In this document: piece by piece, positions 12,235 to 24,350 of the stretch
Layout of the letters: every line of letters starts with the position of its first letter
How positions within the stretch are numbered: position 1 is the first letter of the stretch
DNA from: Luscinia megarhynchos
Lineage: Eukaryota; Chordata; Aves; Passeriformes; Turdidae
Direction of reading: 5' to 3'
DNA: 64,000 nt
NCBI GenBank assembly: GCA_034336665.1
Contig: JAPFBE010000032.1
Coordinates: 4,588,001-4,652,000 of the forward strand
Notes under the pieces: model-generated
Database searches by the model: none
What the model saw: the letters and a program-made list of their open reading frames with translations, nothing else
Told to the model about the DNA's origin: nothing
Program-made: the position numbers and the translations under genes

Positions 12235-12671
12235 AACATATCAAGCTTCTTGTCCACCAACACCCCAAGTTCTTCTCCTTAGGTCTGCTCTCAATCCATT
12301 CTCCACTCAGCCTTTACCTATGCTTGGGATTGCCCTAACCCAGGTGCAGGACCTTGCACTTGGCCTTGTTGAACTTAATTATCTTTTTACAGGCCCACCT
12401 CTCAAGCTTGTCAGGGTCCCTCTGTTTGGCGTCCCTTCCATCCAGTGTGTCGACTGCACCACATAGTTTGCTGTTGTCAGCAAACTTGCTAAGGGTGCAC
12501 TCGATCTCACTGTCTATGTCACCAACAAAGATGTTAAACAGTGCCAGTCCCAATACTGACTCCTGAGGATCACCACTGATCACTGCTCTCCACTTGGACA
12601 TTGAGCTGTTGACTGCAACTCATTGAGTGTGATCATCCAGCCAATTCCTTATCCATCAACTGGTCCATCAT

Positions 12672-14799
12672 CACATCACAGAATCAGAGAACCACAGAAT
12701 CACAGAATATGCTGAATTGGAAATGACCCACAAGCATCACTGAGTCCAACTCCAGGCACTGCACAGCACCATTCCCAAGAATCACACCATGTGCCTGAGA
12801 GTATTTTCCAAAAGCTTCTTGTCCAAACTCTGTCAGGCTTGGGGCTGTGACCACTTCCCTGGGGAGCCTGTTCCAGTGTCCAGCCACCCTCTGGGTGAAG
12901 AACCTTTCTCTAATATCCAACCTAAACCTCCCCTGACAAAATTTCAGGTTATTTCCTTGGGTCCTGTCACTGGTCACCACAGAGGAGAGATCAGTGTCTG
13001 CCCCTCCTCTTCCCCTCACAAGGAAGTTATAGACTGTGATGAGATCACCCCTCAGTCTCCTCCAAGCTGAACAGACCAAGTGACCTCAGGCACTCCTCTC
13101 AGAGCTTCCTCTCAAGGCCCTTCACCATCTTTGTCGCCTTCATTTGTATGCTCTCTAATGGCTTAATATCTTTCTTGTATTGTGGTGCCCAAAGCTGCAC
13201 ACAATATTCAAGATGAGGCCGCACCAGTACTAAGCAGAGTGGGACAATCACCTCCCTTGACTGGCTGATGATGCTTTGCCTGATGCACCCCAGGACATGG
13301 TTGGCCCTCCTGGCTGCCAGGGCACTGCTGACTAATATTCAACTTTCTGTTGTCCAGGACCCCCAGGTACTTATCCTTTGCACTGCTTTCCAGCATTTCA
13401 TTCCCCAGTCTGTACATAAATCCAGGGTTGCCCCATCCCAGGTGCAGAACTCATCACTTCCTCTTTTTAAACTTCATACATTTGGTGATTGCCCAGTCCT
13501 CTAATGTCAAGGTCTCTCTTCAGGGCATCCCCACCTTTGAGGGAGTCACCAGCTCCTCCCAATTTTGTATTATCTGCAAACTTTCTTAGTATCCCTTTGA
13601 GTCCTGCTTTCAAGTAATTTATAAAGGTGTTGAAGAGCACAGGGCTAAGATGGAGCCCTGAGGAATTCCACTAGTGACAGGTTGCCAGTCTGATGTCACC
13701 CTATTCATTATAACTCTTTGTGCCTGACCTGTGAGCCAGTTGTTCACCCATCGCATGATGTGTTTATCCAGTTGTGTGCTGGACATTTTGTCCAGAAGTA
13801 TTCTGTGAGAGACAGTATCAAAAGCTCTACTGAAATCCAAAAAGATTACATCACCTGACTTCCCTTGATCAATGAGGTGGGTTACCTTGTCAAAAAAGGA
13901 AATCAAGTTTGATAAGCAGAACTTTCCTGTCATGAGGCCATGCTGGCTGTGACCGATGACTGCATTGTCTTTTGGGTGTTTTTCAGTACCTCTCAGAATA
14001 ATCTTCATAACTTTACCAGGCACTAAAGGGAGACTAACAGGTTTGTAGTTTCTGTAGTCCTTCTTCTTGCCCTTGATAATTGGGACAATGTTCGGCAGCT
14101 TTCAGTCAGTTGGGACCTCTCCAGATTCCCAAGACCACTCAAAATCATCAAGAGAGGTTTTGCAATGACATCAGCCAGTTCCTTGAGGATTCTTGGATGA
14201 ATCCCATCAGGCCCCATAGATTTGTAGGGATCCAGCTGGAGCAGCAGATCCCACAAAATTTCAGGATTGACTAGGAGTAGATCATTCTCGCAGTCATGGT
14301 CCTCCAGCTCAGGACACTGAGACCCCCTTGGTCCGTTATCCATGTTGATGACATAGGCAAAGAATGCGTTAAACACCTCTGCCTTGTCTATGTCCCTGTT
14401 TGTGAGGTGACCATCCTCAACATGTAACAGGCCAATGGTATTGTTACACTGCCTATTGCTATTATTATATTTGAAAAAACTCTTTTTATCATCCCCCACA
14501 GTTCTGGCAGCTTCAGCTCCAGTTGAGCTTTACCATACAGATTTTCTCCCTACACTGCCAAGCAGCATCTCTGTATTCTTCCCGTGTCACCTGACCTTGC
14601 TTCCACTGGGCATACACCTTCCATTTTTGCCTTATTTTAAAGAGAAGATTCCTGTTCAGCCAAGTCGGTCTTCTGCCTGGCCTGCTTGACTTATGATGTT
14701 TAGGAATTGCCTGCTCCTGTGACCTTAGGAGGCGATGTTTAAAAAGTGACAAGCACTGATGGACCCCAGTACCTACAAAACATTTTCCAAAGGGACCTT
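12672..14799 (-). mobile_element. CR1 LINE with degraded ORF2 (reverse transcriptase)
   Basis: A CR1 on the minus strand with its 3' end near 12672 (repeated CACAGAATC motifs). The RT region is readable in broken frames. At 13619-14023 it includes VIFLDFSRAFDTVSH (catalytic Asp region) and SGIPQGSILA. At 14023-14499 it includes the SMGPDGIHPRILKELA block that precedes the RT core. At 14513-14800 lies the linker with RRPTWLNRNLL. Several frameshifts separate these pieces. It is 5'-truncated in the linker upstream of RT, and seems to have inserted into the older CR1 at 9850-12671. Confidence 0.85.
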
Positions 14800-14905
14800 T
14801 GTACAAGTCCAGGTAGATCACATCAGTCACTCTTCCTTCATCTACCACTGCTGTAAGCCCATTGTAGAAGGCCACTAAATTTGTCAGGCACAATCTGCTC
14901 CGTCA
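14800..14905 (-). mobile_element. CR1 reverse transcriptase fragment
   Basis: The minus strand encodes LTNLVAFYNGLTAVVDEG and VIYLDL, a core piece of CR1 RT. It is placed upstream of a second CR1 in an order that only makes sense if the intact CR1 12672-14799 inserted into an older element. Confidence 0.6.
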
Positions 14906-15258
14906 GTAATCATCTTATTTTCCAGTGCCTGTGTTTTGTAATAATGTTACACTGTAAGTGTTATATAATGACACCAAAACATTGGGCACTTTTTTAATGC
15001 AAGAACAATAATTTGTTCAATTATTTATTGCTTGCTTATTTTCTCTAACTCAGGACATAACTGAAAAACAGTCTGTTTTGTGCAGCTGCAGTAATCAGTG
15101 CTATTTTGTACTGATACAAATCTAAATAATTTGTAGGAGATAAATTTGGATTTCTTTTTCTTGCAGAAAATCTGTGCTTTAAACAATTGTTGATAGTTAT
15201 ATATATATATATTTTAAGTGATTTTACCACTGTTACTGTCTGTTTTGAGAACATGCTG
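14906..15258 (+). other. SREK1 intron remnant with short AT microsatellite
   Basis: AT-rich sequence with a TA run near 15198-15212. No exon or mobile element is recognised. Confidence 0.5.
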
Positions 15259-15920
15259 TGTTGTGGATTAACCCCAGGCAGGAACTAAGTACCATGCAAC
15301 TGCTTGCTCACTTCCACCCCTCCCTCCCTGGTGGGATGGGGAGGAGAATCAGAAAAAGATAAAACCCATGGCCAAGATAAAAACAGTTTAATAAGAGAAA
15401 AAAAAGTAAAACATAATAATAATAATGCTAACAAAACCAACAATACTTTAAAAATGTAATTACAATAAGAGTGAGACAGAGGAATAAAACCCAAGAGAAA
15501 TAAGTGATGCACAATACAATTGCTCACCACCTGCTGACCAATGCCCAGCCTGTCCCCAACCACTGATTGGTGGCTCATGGCCAACTCCCCCCAGTTTATA
15601 TACTGAGCATGATGTTCCATGGTATGGAAAATCCCTTTGGCCAGTTCAGGTCAGCTGTCCCAGCTATGCTCCCTCATGGTTTATTGTGCACCTCCTCACT
15701 GGCAGAGCATGAGACACTGAAGAAGCCCTTGTCTTAGTTAAGCACTACTTAGCAACAACCAAAACATCAGTGTGTTTCAATATTATTCTCATATGGAATC
15801 CAAACCACAGCACTGTACCAGATACTGAGAAGAAAATTAGCTCTGTCCCGCCTGAAACCAGAACTGTATCCACCCCTTATTCCACACTATTTCTCTCATA
15901 CCAGGGCCTCATTTACAAAT
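15259..15920 (-). mobile_element. ERV-L-type 3' LTR plus a short piece of internal sequence
   Basis: The LTR runs from TGTTGTGGATTAACC to about 15866 (...GAAACCAGAACTG). It is followed by TATCCACCCCTTATTCC, which matches the sequence directly inside the 3' LTRs at 28332 and 51731 (purine tract on the minus strand). This is therefore the 3' end of a minus-strand ERV-L whose body is missing, not a clean solo LTR. Confidence 0.65.
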
Positions 15921-15929
15921 GGAGATGAC

Positions 15930-16634
15930 AGTTTAGACAAGTCCTGCCTTCGAGTCGTAGCTCTTTTTGAGGCGGCCTGAACCTCAAATGGTTCTTGCTC
16001 CCAAGTTCTTAAGAATGGCCAATTAGGTCTATTTTAAAATGAATTGTTTATTGAATAGACACAATACTAACAGACATAAGACTTTTAGGAGACTACTTAC
16101 TACACAGGATAAAACAAAAAGAACTACTAGTAGATAAAATACAGTGCACTATAAAATGTACCTATATTACAGATAGTGAAGAAATAGCATAAGTTAGGAG
16201 TCAATGTATCTTACCACCAAATTGATGATGGAGTACACATAGACTCCTTTCACTCAGTTCCTGGGAAAGTAACTACAAAGTTTGCGTCCAAATTTTGGAG
16301 ACAAGTCCTACATGTTTCCAGGGTGTGTGTAGGAGACTTCTGACATTGTGAAAGTTTGTGTAGCTTTTATAGTTTGTAAAGTGAATTGTCTGTCAGTGAG
16401 AAATTCCAGCTTATCTCCCTACATCCTGCTCTCAAGGCAAGATGTTTATTCTATCCCATCTGGTGTCAGAGGTAACTCCTTACTGGATAAGCCTGGATTA
16501 TCTCACCAATTCATATCAGGGGGAAAATGCCTGGAGCTATTGCACCAGCTGATGGATAGAACAGATAAGGTCTTCTGTGGTAGGGGGGAAGACTTATGTA
16601 CATTCAGGTTCGTCAGGTGGTCATGAACCTGATC
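15930..16634 (-). mobile_element. LTR-like insertion upstream of CR1
   Basis: It is AT-rich with an inverted AATAAA near 16040 and an inverted TATA-like box in AGCTTTTATAGTTTG at 16365. It shares the block TATAGT..AAAGTGA..TGACTGTCAGT with the insertion 17470-18234. The boundaries are not fixed by a target duplication. Confidence 0.45.
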
Positions 16635-17469
16635 TTTACTTACAGTGGGAGGGACTTCGCTTCCCCAGTCCCCATTCTGCTGTTCATCCACTCAAGAGGT
16701 GTGGGAAGAGGGGTTGCCATTGAAGACTGAGGCAAAGAAGCTGTCAAGTACCTCAGCCTTCTCCTTATCCGTTGTTACCAGTTTACCAGCATTGTTTATC
16801 GGGGGCTTACACATTCTTTGACTTCCTTTTCTGGTTGACATACCTGTAGAAGCCTTTTCTGTTGTTCTTTGTGTCCTTTACCATGTTCAGTTCCAGCTTC
16901 ACCTTGGCCTTCCTCACCCTATCCTTACACAACTGTACTCTGCCTATAGTCTTCCCAGATCACCAGTCCTAGCTTCAACTGTCTGCATTTGCTTCTTTCC
17001 CTTTAGTTTGACCAGCAGTTCCCCACTCACTCATTCTGGTCTCTTGCCTTTCTTGCCCGATTACTTTTTCCTGGGAATCACTGGCTCTTGCACTCTATGG
17101 ATGGCTTCTTTAAATGTCTGCCAGGTCTGTTCCACTCCCTTGTGCCTGAGGACAGTCTCCCAGGAGATCCCACTGACTGTCTCCCTGAAGAGCTGGAAGT
17201 TTGCTTTCCTAAAGTTCAGGGACCTAACTGCTCCTTACCTGATCCATATCCCTCAGGACTATGAAATCCACCAGTGTATGATCACTGCAGCCCTAGCTGC
17301 CTCTAATGTTGATGTCCCCAATTAGCTCAGTTACATTGGTGACCAACAGATCCAGTATTGCATCCTTCTTATAGGGCTATTACCTGGCTCAAGAAGTTAT
17401 CCTCCATGCATTCCAGGAGTCTCTTGGATTGCCTACAGCATGCTCTGCTATTTTCCCAGCAGATGTTGG

Positions 17470-18234
17470 TGTCATAGGCGGAGTGGGAGCTTCAGACAAA
17501 GTTTATTAGAGAAGCCTTACCATTGAGTCACAAGGTGCAAAAAAGACTGCCTTGTTTCTAAACTCTTTCTCAGAGAAGAGCCTGAGTGTGGCTGGATCCA
17601 ATCTTAGCCCCAGACTTTGTCAACAATATAGGTCTAAAGAATTATAAAGGTGTAATTGAACCCGTGTACAACTTTGTCCTGTGGGATTAAGGATGGCAAA
17701 TATATATATATATATATATATAAATAAATGATTTATTATGATAAATGATTGAACAAAAAGATCTTAATCAGAATTATTTACTACAGATTATAGAAGCTAA
17801 AACTACTAGTATAGTATTGTGTACTATATTAAAGCAATTATGTTAAAGCTACCAAACCCACCCAATTGTTAACTAGAGATTCATGTTACTCACCCATACC
17901 AACAACTCTGGGCTTGCTCTTTCAGCCTCGAGGAATAACCTTGAGGGGCGCCCTCACCCAAGGGAGGAATCTTCATTCACACTCCAAGAAAGGGTGTGTT
18001 AGAAGAACCTGCCATTTGAAAGTGGGACTGAACTTTTATAGTATAAAGTGATTGACTGTCAGTCATATGTCTCCAGGTCAACTGTGCCAGCTTAGCATTT
18101 TTAGCTAAGGATACTTTACCATATCTGCCACATCTTCACTTCCATATCAGGATGTTTAACTTTGGGATTGATGAGTCAGACTTACTGTAGCATAATTCAA
18201 CACCAAAAGCAGCATGATGCCCGCTCTTAGTTCA
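17470..18234 (-). mobile_element. LTR-like insertion in CR1, containing a (TA)n microsatellite
   Basis: CR1 sequence is present on both sides. The insert has an inverted TATA-like block (CTTTTATAGTATAAAG near 18030), a TA dinucleotide run at 17701-17722, and an AT-rich core. It resembles 15930-16634. The exact ends and duplication were not resolved. Confidence 0.5.
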
Positions 18235-18929
18235 CCACTGATAGCTTTGCAAAATAGGGAATTGTTTGAGTTGTTTTACCTGCTCATGGCTATTCTTCAG
18301 AGGCAATTTTTCATGATCAATCTGCTTCTTGATGTAGAAGACAACCCATCTGCCTCTCCTTCCTCCCCGTCTCTTCTGAACAGCCTTTAGCCATAGATAG
18401 CTGCACTCCAGTCATGGGATTCATCCCACCAAGTTTCAGTAATGGCAACAAGGTTGCAGCTTTCTAGCAGCATGCTGGCTTCTAATGCCTCCTGTTTGTT
18501 GCCCATACTGTGTGCATTGGTGTAGAGGCACCTCAGCTAGGCTGTTAGGTGTGTTGCCTTCCTAGAGGAAGACCCCTTAATTAATTTGAGATAATTTTCT
18601 GATGTTTCCTTGTTTGCTTTTATTAGCTTAGGAGTCCATGGCTCATCCCCATAAGACTGCAAGTGTGTTCCAGCATGGCCAGCACACTTCAGAGCCAGCA
18701 AGGTCTAGATGCACTACAGCTGGGCTATAGATTTCACCCCCAGCACTGTCATGCTGCCCCTTAACTCATCTCTGCCGAGCCTGGTCTTTTCTCCTCTCTC
18801 CTTCAAACCTAGTTTAAAGCCCTCTCAATTAGCCCTGCCAAGTTACAGACAAGAATCCTTTTGCCCTTGCTAGACAGGGGAACCCCATCTGTTTACAGAA
18901 GGCCTGGTGTTGTATAAACCACCTCATGA

Positions 18930-19496
18930 TCAAAAACGATGAAATTCCACCAATGGCACTGATCTTTGAGACGTGTTGACCAGGTGGGTTATCCTGTTCT
19001 TTTTAACATTCTTCCCTGCTACTGAAGGAATTGAGAAAAACACCACCTGTGCTCCTGTCCCTTCAACCAGCTGTCCCAATGCTTTAAAGTCCTTTTTGAT
19101 TGCTCTAGGACTTTTCTCATCAACCTCACTGCCAACTTGGGCAGCCAACAGTGGGGAATAATCAGAGGGCTGAATCAGTCCAAGGGGTCTTCTTACCCAG
19201 GCCCCAGGGAGGCAGCAGACTTCCCTGTGGGATGGGTCCAGTTGGCATACCAGGTCCTTGGTTCCCTTCAGAAGGGAGTCACCCACTACAATTACCCTTC
19301 TTTCTTTCTTAATACCCGTAGTTGTGATCTGTCTGGTTGACTGACTTGTTCTGGTCAGCCCCTCAGATAGATCTTCACTATCATCTGCCTGATCCTCGAG
19401 TTCCAGAGCCTCATACCTATTCTTTAAGGGCACCTGGGAATGTGAGGGAGGCTGGAAGGGGATTCTCATACCTCCTGAGCAGAGACCTGTTACCAT
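18930..19496 (-). pseudogene. CR1 ORF1 protein fragment
   Basis: A 188-codon open frame carries RYEALELEDQ followed by RRVIVVGDSLLKGTK and HREVCCLPGAWV. These match the conserved part of CR1 ORF1 that resembles a GDSL/SGNH-type esterase domain, with the Ser within GDS. The frame continues to degenerate sequence up to about 19780. CR1 ORF1 proteins bind RNA and assist retrotransposition. This one is a fragment, so no activity is inferred. Confidence 0.75.
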
Positions 19497-19984
19497 TCCC
19501 CCTCATCTTTTAAGTCTCCTTTTGCCTGATGGTGAGAGGGTCAGGGCTTCTCTGACTCTTGCTGAGCTTCCATCCGCTGCATTTTTTTCAAGGATGGCAG
19601 GGTGCGACTCCACCAATCTCTCTCTCAAACTCCCTGATGCTCTATAGCCTCTCTACTTCCTCTTTAAGCTCTGCCACCAGGCTGAGAAGATCACCCAGCT
19701 GGTCACACAGCACGCAAGTGTTGTCTCTGCTGTCATCCGATATTATTACCAGGAGTACATGAGTATTACTTAAATGGTGCATTGTTTCAAAGGAGAGCAT
19801 ATGCACCTGGTGAAGTTTAAAGTATCCATTTTTACAAAAATGTTGATAGGCAGTATATTACTGAGGTGTAGCTATATTATTTTATGTAGTGAGGCAAGAT
19901 TTATGTGTTTTTTTTTTCCTCTTGGTTGACCTAATTTTTATGAAGTTTCAATATTAAAGTTTTTTTCTTCTGACATTCATGTAG

Positions 19985-20104
19985 AAGTAGATCTGGCAAC
20001 AGATCACTCTCAAGACATAAGGACAGACGCAGATCCAGAAGTCCCCTGAAAAAACTGTCTAGATCTAGGGAAAGGTGGAGATCAAGAAGTCTCTCTCATT
20101 CTCG
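19985..20104 (+). CDS. SREK1: SREK1 exon (second RS-rich stretch)
   Basis: This 120-nt exon encodes RSRSGNRSLSRHKDRRRSRS and then PLKKLSRSRERWRSRSLSHS. It begins one base into a split Arg codon after TTCATGTAG and ends two bases into an Arg codon before GTGAGT. The RS repeat is partly eroded: Leu occurs four times and Trp once at positions where mammalian SREK1, as I recall it, mostly has Arg, Ser or His. The frame and splice sites are intact. The divergence here contrasts with the unchanged RRM. Confidence 0.93.
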
Positions 20105-21464
20105 GTGAGTTCCATTCCTTAGAAATTATACTGTTCATCTTAGCATATAGTACAAAGTTTTTGAAAAAAATCTAACAAACGTTTATGGTGATGGCAAAGG
20201 ATGGAATCTCTAAATGATTTAGCCTATCCCAAGGCTTTGTTTGTGGAACAAAAGAATAGAAAGTAAATTTTTTTTTGTTCTCAGTGTACTGGTTTTGTCT
20301 GTGATATAGTTAATTTTTTTCATAGTAATTCATATGGTGCCTTCAGGGGTTAAATCACAACCCTGAGGTACCTAAACTTTGATATCAAAGTCTAGTATGC
20401 ATTTATACCAACAACAAGCTGATTGAAAGTAGGTAACAGTTCTCAGACTTTAACCAATGAATTAGGTATGTTCTGTGTAGCCTGTGCTACAAAAAAAATG
20501 GATGATGTTTCTTCAACCTTGTCAACAGTTGTACTTTGGATTCAAGCTGAACTTGATCCTGCATTCTGAGAACATGTATAAAGTTTTTGTACACAAAATT
20601 TTAGTTTTGACTTTGGCTATTTCATATTGGCCATACACTGCTGTAAACACAAATGTATATGTCTATTATGTAACATATTCACATTTCAGCATCTAATTCA
20701 CCTATATTTTCCCTAGTCCATTAATTTTTAAGTCTGATTATCTAATTATTGAACTGTGAAATTCCAACAAAATAATTCCTTTATCTCCTTGGATGATAAT
20801 GTAACTTTCTGCGTGGTAAAATAGTAAATATTCACAAAACAGAAGTGACTGTAAAAGTAGCTTAATGAATAGAAGCCTTGGTACTTTTCTTTCTGTTTCA
20901 TCTCTTTAATTCCCCTGACTCATTTAAAGGGATCTTCATACTTAGGTTGTGCAGTTGTTTTCTGAGGAGAAAAGTTTTGTGGGAAATAGAACTGCAGATC
21001 TGTGGACCTCAGTGGGAACAGTTAGGAAGTAAGCTATATAGCTGGGCTTCATTGATGGATCCTTTTGACTCTGTTGCTGTTGTCTGGAGCTTCCTGAGAT
21101 CTGCTCACTGGAAGGGCCAAATCCAATGAAATCTCTGTGATAAAGTCTTGGGTCATTGTGAAACCCCTTGCTATTGATGGAACTGTGTGCTGTTGTTTCA
21201 TCTTAATGATCTTGCATTTCCTATGTGAGACATCCAAAGAGGTATTTGCGAAAACCTGATGGGAACCAAAGTCTTCAGGTCACAGGCCATGAAACAAGCC
21301 TACTATTTATTAGTAGCTAAACACTTGTTCCAATGAAAAAAGGTGGAGGCTGTGTGTATAAATATCCTAGAGGCAGGTCTAGGAGTCATGTGTCTCCTTT
21401 GTTAGAAAGATGGTTTAGGGTCTCGTGCTTCCAAATAATCCTTTACCAGAATGTAGTCTTCCAG
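20105..21464 (+). other. SREK1 intron without recognised elements
   Basis: AT-rich intron. I see no CR1, LTR or exon between the donor GTGAGT and the LTR at 21465. Confidence 0.55.
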
Positions 21465-22535
21465 TGTCTTGGTTTGAAAGACAGGTGTCTGCCAAGGAAG
21501 GTGAGAACCTCCCTTGGAATGGAAAATATGACCCACTTATCTCTGAATTATTATAACTTGGAAATTAAGGGGCTTTCAGGCAAAGATATGGGAAAAGGAA
21601 TAACAGTTCTTTATTAGAATGTATATGTGTAACAAGGCAAACAAACAACAACAACTATGGCAGCAACAACAAACAAAACCAGAAACCCAGTAACAGCCTT
21701 CTCTCGGCTGTCAGGCACCTTCCCCTTTGGTGTAATGGTCACAGCCAGCAGGGATGCTGTTGGCTCCCAGATGGGCAGGGCAGGTGCGAGAATTCCTTCG
21801 CAGCTGCAGGGGGCACTGTGGCGTGAGCTCAGCTGCATCTCTCACGTGGTGATGGTGGGCATACAGATGGTGAAATGGGCTGCAGCGGGAACCTCAGAGC
21901 AATGGCTAGGACAGCAGGGGCTGCCTCACTCGGGAGTAGCAAGCAAATTGTAACAGAGATTCCAGGGCCGTGCCTGAAACTGTGGGGTGTTCAGGTGTCA
22001 GATTACAGTGTAGCAAGAAGTTCTTAAGGCGGCAGAGAGCAGCGGGACTGGGTGAGCGATCACTCCCCTGGGTAGCTCATGGGCCATGGCTGGTCCCTGG
22101 GTCAGGTTTCGCAGAGGGAGACGCAGCCCCCAGCAGAGAACAGAGTGGTCCTGGGTCCCAGAGCAGCGCGCACTGGCTCTGGGCTCCCAAACAGCAGAGG
22201 AGCAGAGAATCAAGGCAGTAAGCTCCAGTCACAGTGCCAAAGGGAAAGGGGAAAAATAAAAAAAACAGGCAAAAGCCAAACGGCAACTGTATCTCTCCTC
22301 AGAGGGATGCCACCACCTGGCAATGGAGACCAAATCGCCCCACCGGAAGAGGAAGCAACCGCCCCTCGTCCCCAACTCCCGCAGGAAATCCTGGGCTGGC
22401 TCTCACCCATCGCAATACTCCTGGAGCCGGAGGGATAGGGGGGAGGGGGAGGGGGGCGACAGCGACCACCCCAGATGCAAAACAAAAGACAAAACCAAAA
22501 ATGGATATGGGATAAAAAGAACCATCTCCAAGACA
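21465..22535 (-). mobile_element. Solo LTR (1.07 kb) with perfect 5-bp target duplication
   Basis: On the + strand it runs from TGTCTTGGTTTGAAAG to ATCTCCAAGACA, bounded by TCCAG at 21460-21464 and 22536-22540. It carries an inverted AATAAA-type signal near 21611 and a GC-rich promoter-like part at 22100-22460. It is the same family as 10616-11263. Open frames inside (up to 173 codons) show no retroviral motif. Confidence 0.82.
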
Positions 22536-22604
22536 TCCAGCCAAAGCTGTGATCTAATTGTGTGTACTTTTGGACTCCATAATGTAAATAATATATAAAT
22601 CTAT

Positions 22605-23070
22605 AGGAGAACATCCAAAGGAGGGCTATGAAGATGATGAAGGGTTTAGAGGGGAAGCCATATAAGGACCAGCTGAGGTCACTTGGCTTGTTCAGCCTGG
22701 AGAAGAGGAGACTGAGGGAAGACTTCATCATGATCTACAATTTGCTCACAAAGTGGAGGGGCAGGCACTGATCTTTTCTCTCTGGTAACCAGTGACAGGA
22801 CCCAAGGGAACAGCATGAAGCTTTTTCAGGGGAGGTTTAGGTTTGATATTAGGAAAAGGTTCTTCACCCAGGGGGTGGTTTGGCACTGGAACAGGTTCCC
22901 CAGAGATGTGGTCACAGCACCAAGCCTGACAGAGTTCAAGAAGCATTTGGACAATGCGCTCAGGCACATGGTGTGATTCTTGGGGATGGTGCTGTGCAGG
23001 GCAAGGAGATGGATTTTGATAATCCTTGTGGATCTCTTCCAACAGAGGATACTCCATAATTCTATGATTA
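22605..23070 (+). mobile_element. CR1 LINE 3' fragment, sense to SREK1
   Basis: A typical CR1 3' end on the + strand. It starts in the ORF2 C-terminal region (ATCCAAAGGAGGGCTATGAAG), continues through GGAAAAGGTTCTTCACCCAG, and ends at the CR1 terminus AATTCTATGATT near 23068. It is strongly 5'-truncated, as most CR1 copies are. Confidence 0.85.
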
Positions 23071-23840
23071 ATTTTTATTTGGCTTGTCTACTAAAACATC
23101 CAGTGGATTTTTTCTCACTTTTTATGAACATGTATAATTCTCCCTATCACAAAGAAGCTGGCTTGTTCTGTTACCTTGCTTCTGTTTTTATGGTCTTATT
23201 GATTTTGCAATGATTTTCTAATTCATAATGGCATTACAGATAGTCAAATTGTTTTGGTTGAAATTTTTACCTTACATTTACCTTTTGAGGGAATGTGGTG
23301 AAATTTTATCCCAGTTTTTTTGTTTCTGTGTATTAATTGATGTTCGATTTCCAAGCAGTTAAAAGATATTGTGAGAGAACATTGTAGAATAGAGACTTCA
23401 GTCCAGTCAGCTGTCATTATTCACATGGGGGTGGTTAATCTGCAGTCCATTTTACATGTACACATATTTAGTAAAGAATGGATTTACAAATTGTAGAGTT
23501 TGTCTCACTCCTGATAAAATGTAGAAAATGTATGTGTATATGGTAACGTAGCTGTGAGGGAAAAAGACATATTATTTCAAAGTGTAATGATATCACTTTG
23601 AAGATCACAGTTTGATTTTATTTTTTCCCCCTCTTCCCCAATCTGGTTTCCAAATTTTTCCTATCTGTATAGCCTCTCCCACATGGTGAACAGGGGTGAC
23701 AAATGAAAACTCTGAATAATTACTATTTTTCAACAGAAACATTTATTTTGTCTTGAACAATTAATGTATGCTAAAGAGTTACTTGTAATTTTTATTGGAA
23801 AGTTCAAATTATTAACGTATTTGTGTTTGGCTTTTCACAG
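23071..23840 (+). other. SREK1 intron, no elements recognised
   Basis: AT-rich sequence leading to the acceptor GGCTTTTCACAG. Confidence 0.55.
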
Positions 23841-24350
23841 GGACAAGAAAAGAGACAATAAAAAGGTCAAGGAAAAAGAAAAGACCAAAGAAAAGGAGAG
23901 AGACCAAGACAAAGAGAAGGAGAGAAACTGGAACAAAGAAAAGGAAAGAGAGCGAGATAAAGAGAGAAACAGGGATAAGGACAAGGAGAAGGACCAGGAG
24001 AGAGAGAAAGAGCAGCATAAAGATCGAGAAAGAGTTAGAGACAAGGATAGGGATAGAGACAGGGACAAGGACAGGGAAAAGAACAAAGAGGAGAAGGGAA
24101 AAGACAGAGAAGTGGTAGACCAGAACAAGGAAAAAGATGATGTTACGAAAGAGGGGGAGAAGGAGAGAGAGAAGACTAAGGAGGGAGATAAGGACAGAGG
24201 GGAAAAAGAGGACAAAGAAAAGGAGAAAGATGAGAAGAAAGAGAAGAAGGAGCAAGAAAAAGAGAGAGATGATAAAAAAAAGAAAGAGAAGAGATCCAGA
24301 ACACCCCCAAGAAGCTATAACTCTTCAAGAAGATCTCGTAGCTCCAGCAG
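23841..24350 (+). CDS. SREK1: SREK1 exon (EK-rich domain)
   Basis: This 510-nt exon encodes about 170 residues, nearly all Lys, Glu, Arg and Asp (for example KEKEKTKEKERDQDKEKERN), ending with SRTPPRSYNSSRRSRSSS. It is the Glu/Lys-rich domain that gives SREK1 its name. In the mammalian protein this domain separates the RS regions and inhibits splicing activity of partner SR proteins. The exon is almost pure purine on the sense strand, so antisense frames of up to 147 codons are artefacts. It seems about 50 residues longer than the human equivalent as I remember it. The acceptor is TTTTCACAG and the donor AGCAG|GTTTGT. Confidence 0.94.

Larger units (their letters stand above)
9850..12671 (-). 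mobile_element. CR1 LINE (older copy), 3' end at left, split by an LTR
   Basis: A clear CR1 3' terminus on the minus strand begins near 9850 and continues to about 10504. It resumes after the LTR insertion at 12240 and runs to about 12671. A piece at about 14800-14905 encoding the LTNLVAFYNG/VIYLDL region of the CR1 reverse transcriptase probably belongs to the same copy. That piece would be cut off by insertion of the next CR1. Confidence 0.8.
16635..19780 (-). mobile_element. Long CR1-type LINE with ORF1 and linker, split by an LTR
   Basis: From right to left on the minus strand this element holds ORF1 (18930-19780), the following region (18235-18930), and then the region with motifs like KNRKGFYRYV that leads to RT (16635-17465). 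The RT and 3' end are missing, and an LTR occupies 17470-18234. It is one of the longest CR1 pieces in the window. It lies antisense to SREK1 in an 11.1-kb intron. Confidence 0.75.

Noticed and set aside
17701..17722. Origin or matrix-attachment site at the TA run
   Set aside because: It is a simple TA microsatellite inside an LTR-like insert; nothing supports a function.
22210..22731. 173-codon frame with a hydrophobic appearance
   Set aside because: It crosses the LTR boundary at 22535 into CR1, so it cannot be a real gene.
23812..24255. Antisense open frame of 147 codons (Leu/Ser/Phe-rich)
   Set aside because: It is the mirror of the purine-rich EK exon of SREK1. Low complexity alone keeps it open.
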